Shown here: piece after piece, positions 36,542 through 42,835 of the stretch
Position numbering within the stretch: position 1 is the stretch's first letter
Layout of the letters: every line of letters begins with the position of its first letter
From: a virus
IMG/VR virus record: IMGVR_UViG_3300036819_000170
Location: 1-42,863 of that record
Length of the DNA stretch: 42,863 nt
Reading direction: 5' to 3' (one strand)
Translations under genes and position numbers: made by a program
The notes under the pieces: model-generated
Database searches by the model: none
Told to the model about the DNA's origin: nothing
The model's input: the letters and a program-made list of their open reading frames with translations, nothing else

Positions 36542-38147
36542 GGAAGTCCTCCGCGATCACTGCGTCCGAGTTGAGGATCGTCATCGCCACGGAGACCGCA
36601 TTTCTGATTGCTTCTTTCACAACCTTCACCGGATCAATGATCCCGGCCTGGATCATGTTTACGTATCCATCCTGCGCGGCGTTGTAGCCGGTCCATTCGT
36701 AAGGGCCGCCGGTAATGCCTTGCATATCGACAACGCGCTCCACGATGGCCTGCCCAGACCTGCCGGCGTTCTCTGCAATCTGGCGCATCGGCTCAAAGCA
36801 TGCATCGCGGACCATCTGTCCGCCCGCGCAAACGTTTGCAACGCCGTGCGGTCCGCGAATTCTCAATCCGGCGATGACCAGCGCCAGGCCTCCGCCCGGC
36901 ACAATGCCGGAATCCGCCGCAGCCTTGGTCGCGAACATGGCGTCTTCCACGCGGTCTTTCTTCTCGCGCATCTCCGCTTCCGTCGCGCCGCCCACTTTAA
37001 TCACAGCCACGCCGCCAATCAGTCCGGAAAGCCGTTGCTCGGTCAGCCGTATCTGCGCCGGGTCCTGCTGTTGTTCCTTCATCAGCGCAATGCGTTCCCG
37101 GATCTGCTCCGCGCGGCCTTCAATCACTGTCTTCTCGCCCTCGCCGCCGGTCACGATGGTCGTATCTTCGTTGATCACCACGCGCCGGGCGCGGCCAAAA
37201 TATTCCGCGGTAATGTTCTCCAGCTTCATTCCCTGCTCGTCTGTGATCGCCTGGGCGCCCGTGAGCGCAGCCAGGTCTTTTAAAATCTCTCGCCGGCGTT
37301 CTCCATAGCCGGGTGCGCGGATCGCGCAGCATTGGAATCCAAATTGAACTTTGTTCTGTACCAGGAACGCCAGAACTTCAGGCTCATAGTCGCCGGCAAC
37401 GATCACAAGCGGCCGGTCGATCTTTTTTGCCAGGCGCGCGACGGCCAGCATTGCCTGCGCCGATCCCAGGCGACCTTCGTGCAGCAGAAATAATGGTTTG
37501 TCCAGCGAACACTGCACACGATCAATCTGATTCATGAAGTAATGCGACCGCATGCCCTCAGGCAGCTGCATGCCGTCTGTAACTTCTAAAGTTGTGTCGA
37601 GTGAAAGCGAAGGCTCGCAAGCGATGACGCCGTCTTTGCCCACGCGGTTCACCGCTTCCACCACCAGCTTGCCGATCGCGGTATCACCATTCGATGAAAT
37701 CACCGCAACCTGCTCCAGCATGTCGCCCTCGGCCGGCAGCGCCATCGCGTCCAGCGCGTGCAATACCTGGTCGAGCGCCAGCCGGGCGCCGCGCTCCAGA
37801 TCGTCCGGAGTGTGCTTGGCTGCCATCTGCTGTATGCCGGCATGTACCAGGAACTGAGCCAGCAGCGTGGCCGTGGTTGTGCCGTCGCCGGCTTTCTGCA
37901 CGGTCTTCTGCGCGGCCTCGCGGATAAGATCGCATCCCATCTGCTCAATCGGATCAGAACAGTTCACATGGTCCGCGACGGTCACGCCGTCCTTGGTCGC
38001 GCGTGGCGACTCATTGAACGCGCGGCGTCCAATCACCACCAGCCGGCCTTTGGGACCAAGCGTGGCTTTCACTGTGTTGGCCAGGAGATCGATGCCGCGA
38101 AGCAACGCCTCGCGCGACTCCCGCCCGTGCTTGATAATTTTGTTCAT
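36528..38147 (-). CDS. groEL: GroEL chaperonin
   Basis: 539 residues, close to the usual length. ATP site GPKGR, KDGVTVADHV, GDGTTTAT (about 85-92); the catalytic acid region AGGLALV/GGGLAL; helix ATEAEMREKKDRVEDAMFAT. It lacks the C-terminal GGM tail found in bacterial GroEL (ends EDFHEAK). Probably a functional single-ring or double-ring chaperonin for the phage capsid or tail proteins. ATG overlaps the previous stop. A GCAAACGTTTGC copy lies at 36828. Confidence 0.95.
   Translation of the reverse strand: MNKIIKHGRESREALLRGIDLLANTVKATLGPKGRLVVIGRRAFNESPRATKDGVTVADHVNCSDPIEQMGCDLIREAAQKTVQKAGDGTTTATLLAQFLVHAGIQQMAAKHTPDDLERGARLALDQVLHALDAMALPAEGDMLEQVAVISSNGDTAIGKLVVEAVNRVGKDGVIACEPSLSLDTTLEVTDGMQLPEGMRSHYFMNQIDRVQCSLDKPLFLLHEGRLGSAQAMLAVARLAKKIDRPLVIVAGDYEPEVLAFLVQNKVQFGFQCCAIRAPGYGERRREILKDLAALTGAQAITDEQGMKLENITAEYFGRARRVVINEDTTIVTGGEGEKTVIEGRAEQIRERIALMKEQQQDPAQIRLTEQRLSGLIGGVAVIKVGGATEAEMREKKDRVEDAMFATKAAADSGIVPGGGLALVIAGLRIRGPHGVANVCAGGQMVRDACFEPMRQIAENAGRSGQAIVERVVDMQGITGGPYEWTGYNAAQDGYVNMIQAGIIDPVKVVKEAIRNAVSVAMTILNSDAVIAEDFHEAK
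36828..36839. promoter_or_regulatory. GCAAACGTTTGC palindrome, copy 6 (inside groEL)
   Basis: Perfect copy within the 3' third of groEL, encoding part of VANVCAGG on the minus strand. Confidence 0.65.
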
Positions 38148-38353
38148 GGTTTTTTCTTACGTATCTCTTCAATTGCTGCGTCAGATATTTCGGGCCAATC
38201 GGGATAAGAGCGCTCCAAATCGCTCGTCCGCATCCTGACAGTCAGAATCTCCGGAGAGTTCGGCGTTCTAGCGTGCGTAGTATTGCGAGCATGGACTATG
38301 ACTTCGCCGAACCACTGGCGCAGCATATTGACTTTTCTTTTTGATAAAGCCAT
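38144..38353 (-). CDS. hypothetical protein
   Basis: 69 residues from ATG 38353 (MALSKRKVNMLRQWFGEVIV), overlapping the previous stop (TGATG) and the groEL start (ATGA). Basic and small; ends DAAIEEIRKKKP. Coupled on both sides to chaperonin and DGTVK-type genes. No family recognised. Confidence 0.6.
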   Translation of the reverse strand: MALSKRKVNMLRQWFGEVIVHARNTTHARTPNSPEILTVRMRTSDLERSYPDWPEISDAAIEEIRKKKP

Positions 38354-38529
38354 CAGCCCTTCCACGGTCCGAAGTAGTCCATGCCGATCGTCTCGCCATC
38401 GGCCAGCGTGACTTCAGCCACAAATGTTTTGGCCGTCCACAGTCGCGCCAGGCGTCCCACATATTGCACACTGACGGCACCGGGAAACTCCCGCTTCACG
38501 GTCCCGTCAGCAGCAAAGTGTTTGAGCAA
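38353..38529 (-). CDS. DGTVK-motif protein, short paralogue
   Basis: 58 residues from TTG 38529, two bases after the previous stop. The start is set by the paralogue at 39202-39672: HFAADGTVK aligns with HFNSDGTVK, followed by R..P.A......G..A, then V.L..GE..G. Beta-rich. Two copies in one operon suggest a small conserved domain; function unknown. Confidence 0.6.
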   Translation of the reverse strand: MLKHFAADGTVKREFPGAVSVQYVGRLARLWTAKTFVAEVTLADGETIGMDYFGPWKG

Positions 38530-38530
38530 T

Positions 38531-38881
38531 CTAGGCCTCGCCGGCCAAAGCCAGTGCGTGTATGCCACTCACCGATGCGTTTGCGGCGTCCGCCATCTTT
38601 TTCGCGAGCGCGGCCTTTTGGATTTCTTCTTCCGCCAGCATGTCCTTGAGCTCTTTCGGCAGATCGAGCATGCCAAGCGAGATAATGTTGGCCGCGCACG
38701 AATCCTTGCACGCGGATTTCTGCACCGGGAAAATCTGGTCATGCACCACGAACGTGCGCACGAGAGTGATCCAGCGCTCAAGCTGCGGGATCTCTGAGGG
38801 AGCAACGTTCTTTTCTTTATGGAAATCCTGCTGCGTATCGCAGTAGTCGCAGGTGCGTCTTAAAATCTGGTGTTCTGCCAT
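38531..38881 (-). CDS. zinc-motif helical protein
   Basis: 116 residues, AGAGGAG before ATG 38881. MAEHQILRRTCDYCDTQQDF: CDYC, with further cysteines CKDSC (about 58-62), could hold zinc. A helical remainder (LPKELKDMLAEEEIQKAALA) is coiled-coil-like. Function unknown. Confidence 0.6.
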   Translation of the reverse strand: MAEHQILRRTCDYCDTQQDFHKEKNVAPSEIPQLERWITLVRTFVVHDQIFPVQKSACKDSCAANIISLGMLDLPKELKDMLAEEEIQKAALAKKMADAANASVSGIHALALAGEA

Positions 38882-38884
38882 TGC

Positions 38885-39199
38885 TCAAACTCCTCTTTTG
38901 CGTTTCCTGATGATCAGCTTGACCCACCAATTTTGTTTTGGCTCTGGAACCTTGGGCACGATGACGATCGGCTTCGGTTCTTCCACGCGGAATAACTCTC
39001 TGCCCATGTCCGCGGTGTAATACACCTTCAGGATCGTGGGCTTCTTGAGTGCTTCGATCGACAAACGGTACGCGGCATATCCATTGTCAGTCAGCGGCCC
39101 ATACTCGACGCAAAAGAAAGCGCCAGCTGGTCCAGCAGAAAGGATCTCCCTGCCCGGCTGCGCCTTCACGTGCCCGTTGTCTGAGATGACCGAGACCAT
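38885..39199 (-). CDS. hypothetical protein
   Basis: 104 residues, MVSVISDNGHVKAQPGREIL; beta-rich with a proline stretch (EEPKPIVIVPKVPEPKQNWW) and a very basic end (IIRKRKRGV). Compatible with a small binding domain plus basic tail. Starts two bases after the previous stop. Confidence 0.6.
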   Translation of the reverse strand: MVSVISDNGHVKAQPGREILSAGPAGAFFCVEYGPLTDNGYAAYRLSIEALKKPTILKVYYTADMGRELFRVEEPKPIVIVPKVPEPKQNWWVKLIIRKRKRGV

Positions 39200-39201
39200 C
39201 G

Positions 39202-39672
39202 TTAGACGCCGTCCGCGACAACCGGCGCCATCGCGGCGGGTTCAGTTGCGATCGGTGCAGCCGCAGGCCCTGGCTCTGACGGTGCTGGCTCTGCTACAGC
39301 CGCTTGCGTCGGCTGCGCGATGGGCTCGGCATGTTCTGTGGCCTGCTCGACTTCCCGCAGATGCTCCGCGAATGTGTGAATAGCTCCGAGGCCTTCCACG
39401 AGATCATGGATCGTCATCGGCGCAATCTCGGCGAGCAGTTCAGCCTCGGTCTCGACGTGAGCTACAGAAACGATTGGCTGAGCTCCAGCGGCTTCCAGGT
39501 GCTCTGCGATCGCCGCAACGAAAGATTCTCCAACCTGCTCGCCGGCTTCCAGCGGAACGGTCTGAATCGAGTTGCTGAAATGGACGTGCGCCACCGTGCC
39601 CAGCGTCTCCGCTGTGAGCGCCTCCGGCCACTGCTTCTTCACCGTGCCATCAGAATTGAAATGTGTGATCAT
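39202..39672 (-). CDS. DGTVK-motif protein, long paralogue
   Basis: 156 residues from ATG 39672, GAGGAG upstream. N-terminal 55 residues (HFNSDGTVKKQWPEALTAET, VPLEAGEQVGESFV) pair with the 58-residue protein at 38353. A helical region and a long Pro/Ala/Glu tail (AQPTQAAVAEPAPSEPGPAA) are extra. Function unknown. Confidence 0.6.
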   Translation of the reverse strand: MITHFNSDGTVKKQWPEALTAETLGTVAHVHFSNSIQTVPLEAGEQVGESFVAAIAEHLEAAGAQPIVSVAHVETEAELLAEIAPMTIHDLVEGLGAIHTFAEHLREVEQATEHAEPIAQPTQAAVAEPAPSEPGPAAAPIATEPAAMAPVVADGV

Positions 39673-39756
39673 GGTTGCGCTCCTCAGCTCGAAAAGTAAC
39701 TGCCTGTAACACAACAAAAAATCTGCGCCACTCTTTTATGCGCTGCAAACCCGGGG

Positions 39757-40803
39757 TCACGCCTGATTTTTTCCACCAGATTGTGACCGGTTGGGAGTGT
39801 CAACCGCCGGTCGCGAGGCCCTTGGGGGGCGAGACCCCCGGCCCCCATGCTTCAACAAAGGATCCCCCATAGCCCGCTGCTGCTGCTCTTGCGCGCCCGT
39901 TTGCGTGGACGAAGCCTGCAGGCCTGCGGCATCGCTGCCTGCGTCTGTGTGGGAATTTGTGTGGGGTTTTTCAGGAAACTCCGAGCCATCTCCAACGCCA
40001 TGGCTGGCGCTGTGCGCGACTGCTGTCGCACTCGTATTCTTCTTTGCCAGGCTCTGCTTCAGCGCGTCCATGATGTCAATCACAGGCGCAAGGCGTGTAG
40101 GCTGAGCGCTTGTTGCAAGCGTGTTGCCTTCAATCTTTGCAGCGATTAACCGCTGCACGTTCTCACGATACGAATCTTTGTACTTGTCCAGCTCAAATGC
40201 CGCGCGCATCGATTTAATCAGCCGCACAGCCATCCGCAGCTCCATCTCCTCGATCTCGCTGCAATCCGTCCTAAACTCTTCCACCTGGCGAATCTCGTCG
40301 GCATAATAAACCGTGTGCAGCACCAGACCATGTTCGCCCGGGCGCAAAATCACAATATGCTCTTGCCCATGCATCGCTATCTTCGCCACGCCCACATGCC
40401 CGCTATCGCGCAGCGCCTTGAATAGCAGCGCGTACGCTCGCTCGCCGGCTCCCACGCCTGGCGCAACGTAATAAGAGCTGTCCAGGTAAACCGGATTGAT
40501 TTCCTTCGCCTTCACAAATTCCAGGATTTCCACCGTCTTCGCGCTCTTCGGCTGGATCTCCTCCAGCTCAGCGTCCGTGATGACCACGTAGTGGTCCTTC
40601 TCGTACTCGTAGCCCTTCACAATCTCGCTGCGATCAACGGCCTTGTCTTCGAGCTGGCACATCAAAACCTGTTTCATGCGCGAATTGTCGGCGGCATGCA
40701 GCATGTTGAAGCTGATCGCCTCTCTGCGCGCAGCGCTAGTCAGCTTGATCGGCACGGTGACCAGGCCAAAACTCAAATGACCTTTCCAGACTGTGCTAGC
40801 CAC
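39757..40803 (-). CDS. ku: bacterial-type Ku protein
   Basis: 348 residues from GTG 40803 (GGAGGA seven bases upstream; earlier starts run into another gene). ASTVWKGHLSFGLVTVPIKL, SFNMLHAADNSRMKQVLMCQ, VKGYEYEKDHYVVITDAELE, YALLFKALRDSGHVGVAKIA, GLVLHTVYYADEIR are the Ku-core hallmarks, running to about 260. A 90-residue Ser/Thr/Gln tail follows. Ku homodimers bind double-strand ends and recruit LigD. No ligase or LigD domain is encoded in the window. Mycobacteriophages Corndog and Omega use Ku to join ends with host LigD, a model for this gene. Confidence 0.94.
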   Translation of the reverse strand: MASTVWKGHLSFGLVTVPIKLTSAARREAISFNMLHAADNSRMKQVLMCQLEDKAVDRSEIVKGYEYEKDHYVVITDAELEEIQPKSAKTVEILEFVKAKEINPVYLDSSYYVAPGVGAGERAYALLFKALRDSGHVGVAKIAMHGQEHIVILRPGEHGLVLHTVYYADEIRQVEEFRTDCSEIEEMELRMAVRLIKSMRAAFELDKYKDSYRENVQRLIAAKIEGNTLATSAQPTRLAPVIDIMDALKQSLAKKNTSATAVAHSASHGVGDGSEFPEKPHTNSHTDAGSDAAGLQASSTQTGAQEQQQRAMGDPLLKHGGRGSRPPRASRPAVDTPNRSQSGGKNQA

Positions 40804-41095
40804 GATTGAGTCCTCCGGCAAAAACAATTTGTGGACTCTGAGTCTTTTGCAGATCTTCGGCGATTCCCCGCCACTGATCACGCTCCGCTGCAATTTGCCG
40901 CACGAAATCCGCCATCACTTCTGCAAGCTCGATGAAGCCGCCACTGTAAAGCATCACTTTTGTATCGCCATTGTGGTGCCATCCAGCATGGATACAAAAT
41001 GCGCGGGCCTGCTCTTCCAGCGTTGGAGGCTGCAGTTTGTATGTGCCGGATAGGGTTAAATTGAGATCGTCAACGCCGTTAATTTTTTCGCTCAT
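40796..41095 (-). CDS. hypothetical protein between nusG-like gene and ku
   Basis: 99 residues from ATG 41095 (MSEKINGVDDLNLTLSGTYK). C-terminal helices (FIELAEVMADFVRQIAAERD). It overlaps the nusG-like stop by ATGA and the ku start by eight bases. Helical, slightly acidic. No family recognised; the tight coupling suggests shared timing with both neighbours. Confidence 0.6.
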   Translation of the reverse strand: MSEKINGVDDLNLTLSGTYKLQPPTLEEQARAFCIHAGWHHNGDTKVMLYSGGFIELAEVMADFVRQIAAERDQWRGIAEDLQKTQSPQIVFAGGLNRG

Positions 41096-41664
41096 ATCGC
41101 AGTCACCGCGTCCGCATCCACTTCCACGCTCATAGCTCTGCCAATCGTGCGGACTTCCACCACCACGCGGCATTTGTTTTTCTCGCGTACCAGAAAGCCT
41201 TCACGGCCCTGCAGCGGTCCGCGCGTCACCTTCACGCGGTCACCCACGTGGATAAGCTGGTGCGGCCGCGGATCATTACCGTTATGTGTTGCTGATTTCA
41301 ATTGCTCGATCTCCGCATCTTCCAGCGCTTCCGGTGTTCCATTCGCGCCCACCAGGTAAACCACGCCCGGCGCCGCGACAACGTTTAAAAGATTTTCCAG
41401 CGTCCGCGGGATCCTCACGAATACATAGCCCGGAAACAACGGCAGCAGCAGCTCAGTCTTGCGATCGCTCCATTGCCGCGTGTCTTTGTACTGCGGCAGA
41501 AACGCTTCCACCTGGCGCGCGGCCATGTGCTCCATCACGCGGCTCTCATGCCGCGATCGCACATAAGCAGCAAACCATTGCCGCTGACGGGTCGCCACGC
41601 CCACTACTCTCAAGCGACAGTCGTTGTCTGAGTCCAGCTCGTAGCTGTAAAACTCGTCGCTCAT
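41092..41664 (-). CDS. NusG/RfaH-like transcription factor
   Basis: 190 residues. NGN domain about 25-120: RQWFAAYVRSRHESRVMEHM, VEAFLPQYKDTRQWSDRKTE, LLLPLFPGYVFVRIPRTLEN, AAPGVVYLVGANGTPEALED. KOW domain about 140-185: VGDRVKVTRGPLQGREGFLV. Overall order and spacing match the specialised paralogues (RfaH/UpxY/LoaP), not the cellular NusG. Those load at defined DNA/RNA signals and suppress termination. As an early gene of a 30-kb operon it is a natural antiterminator. ATG overlaps the previous stop (TGATG). Confidence 0.9.
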   Translation of the reverse strand: MSDEFYSYELDSDNDCRLRVVGVATRQRQWFAAYVRSRHESRVMEHMAARQVEAFLPQYKDTRQWSDRKTELLLPLFPGYVFVRIPRTLENLLNVVAAPGVVYLVGANGTPEALEDAEIEQLKSATHNGNDPRPHQLIHVGDRVKVTRGPLQGREGFLVREKNKCRVVVEVRTIGRAMSVEVDADAVTAI

Positions 41665-41924
41665 CAGCTGGTCGCGCTCCGCGTAAACATTTGCCGGGCA
41701 CGTCCCAGAAATGCATCAAGCCGCTGTGTGATCGTTTGCGCGATAGAAGAATCTTTCGCTGCCGTTTCTTTGTGCAGCTTCTCCGCGGCTTTTCTCAGCT
41801 CATGCCGCATCCGCATGCAGGCTCTGTGCCGCCTGTTCCGGCCCAGGGAGCGCATGTTGCGCCGCACCCAGCCCTTGTCTGCCATCCGTCGCGCCTTGAT
41901 GTACTCCGGTGCCGCTGTTCTCAT
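41664..41924 (-). CDS. small very basic protein
   Basis: 86 residues, MRTAAPEYIKARRMADKGWV, then RRNMRSLGRNRRHRACMRMR. Strongly basic, helical; likely nucleic-acid binding. Coupled to the NusG-like gene, so an RNA-binding helper of antitermination (compare the arginine-rich motifs of lambda N) is possible but unsupported otherwise. Confidence 0.6.
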   Translation of the reverse strand: MRTAAPEYIKARRMADKGWVRRNMRSLGRNRRHRACMRMRHELRKAAEKLHKETAAKDSSIAQTITQRLDAFLGRARQMFTRSATS

Positions 41925-41970
41925 AGCTTCGCCATCTCAGTCCCAAAATCGCAATGCCCTAAAACGCCAA

Positions 41971-42023
41971 AACCCCGGAGACCCATCACTCGCATTTCCT
42001 GCGAATCATGAATCTCCGGGGTT
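41971..42023 (-). promoter_or_regulatory. nested RNA hairpin in leader of nusG-like operon
   Basis: AACCCCGGAGA (41971-41981) and TCTCCGGGGTT (42013-42023) are a perfect 11-bp stem; inside, CGCA/TGCG (41991-42003) forms a second stem. Transcribed on the minus strand, the upper stem is followed by TTGGCGTTTT. It may be a weak terminator or a put/LoaP-type recruiting hairpin ahead of the basic and NusG-like genes. Confidence 0.6.
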
Positions 42024-42114
42024 CGGTTGTGCCGGTGTCCCAGTGGAGACAAAAATTAAATTGTCGAGGCCTACTCTAAACCAAGCCGTTTACTTTTTGC
42101 AAGCCTTTAAATTT

Positions 42115-42139
42115 TTCCTTTGCGCCCTCTGCGGTGAAA
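42115..42139 (-). repeat. CACGGAG-type repeat, copy 3
   Basis: Minus strand reads TTTCACCGCAGAGGGCGCAA followed by AGG; the most diverged of the three copies, in the gap downstream of the gene at 42144. The rest of 41925-42143 holds only the nested hairpin. Confidence 0.5.
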
Positions 42140-42143
42140 TCCT

Positions 42144-42557
42144 TCACTCCTGAATCGTAAAATTCTTCAGCACGCCATCCAGATAATGCGCTTCCACCGC
42201 GGTCAGCACCGTGCGTATAAAGAGTTTGCTGCGCAGATCGTCTATCACCTTATCGACAGGTTTCTTTCGTCCCGGATCCGGCAGCTCCTGCCGCAACGCG
42301 GCCGGCTGGTCTAGTTTTTTTGATTGTCGGCGGATCACCGCCATCGCCACGCACGCCGCGGCTTCCGGGCGCAAACCTATTTCCACGTAGAGTGTTCCGG
42401 TATATCCGGGAATGGCAACTGATTCAAGAGCGGAGCGGATTTCTTCCACAGGGATAGGGACTCCCTGCTGAGCGGCCAGGCTAAGCATAAGTTTTTTCGT
42501 TGGAAATTTCTTCTTTTTTTGGGGAACTCTGAATTTGAGAATAACCCACTTTTCCAC
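42144..42557 (-). CDS. hypothetical first gene of the minus-strand operon
   Basis: 137 residues from GTG 42557 (MEKWVILKFRVPQKKKKFPT); ATG at about 42488 is an alternative start. A very basic N-terminus, then AALESVAIPGYTGTLYVEIG-like strands and a C-terminal helix (SKLFIRTVLTAVEAHYLDGV). Unknown function. It would be the first gene transcribed leftwards from the control region. Confidence 0.6.
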   Translation of the reverse strand: MEKWVILKFRVPQKKKKFPTKKLMLSLAAQQGVPIPVEEIRSALESVAIPGYTGTLYVEIGLRPEAAACVAMAVIRRQSKKLDQPAALRQELPDPGRKKPVDKVIDDLRSKLFIRTVLTAVEAHYLDGVLKNFTIQE

Positions 42558-42586
42558 AGATGCAACATCGTTTTGCTGCCGTCCGC

Positions 42587-42602
42587 AATCAACGTCCGAT
42601 AA
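42587..42602 (-). promoter_or_regulatory. 16-bp motif copy R4
   Basis: Minus-strand TTATCGGACGTTGATT, one or two differences from R1/R2, about 15 bases downstream of the presumed leftward start site. Confidence 0.6.
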
Positions 42603-42644
42603 CCAGCCCTTCCCCGTCCATTAATAGTTCAGTTTTTATTTAAT

Positions 42645-42675
42645 TGACAGACCTACCCGCAATTTTGCTACAGTA
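42645..42675 (+). promoter_or_regulatory. sigma-70-type promoter
   Basis: TTGACA (42645-42650) is a perfect -35; TACAGT (42670-42675) with an upstream TG (42667-42668) is an extended -10. The 19-base spacer is long; an alternative -10, GCTACA, gives 17. Start would be near 42682, right before a terminator hairpin. Confidence 0.65.
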
Positions 42676-42679
42676 TCCG

Positions 42680-42716
42680 CAGGCAAGTGAGGTCACCTTG
42701 CACAGCTGCTTTTTTA
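42680..42716 (+). terminator. promoter-proximal terminator
   Basis: GCAG and CTGC (outer) and GCAAG and CTTGC (inner, with TGA/TCA inside) form a stem, directly followed by TTTTTT (42711-42716). The transcript from the promoter at 42645 would end after about 35 bases. Confidence 0.65.
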
Positions 42717-42742
42717 CCCCATAGCGTTTTACTCGCTATTCG

Positions 42743-42758
42743 TTATCGGACATTGATG
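42743..42758 (+). promoter_or_regulatory. 16-bp motif copy R2
   Basis: TTATCGGACATTGATG, part of a 26-bp exact repeat (42737-42762) of 686-711. Confidence 0.7.
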
Positions 42759-42819
42759 ATAAGCCCGAATTGGCGCAGGTTTTAAGTGTTTAATGGCTCT
42801 ATTTGTGCGATTTCAGAGA

Positions 42820-42835
42820 TTATCGGACTTTGATG
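42820..42835 (+). promoter_or_regulatory. 16-bp motif copy R3
   Basis: TTATCGGACTTTGATG, one change from R1/R2; near the right end of the window. Confidence 0.6.
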
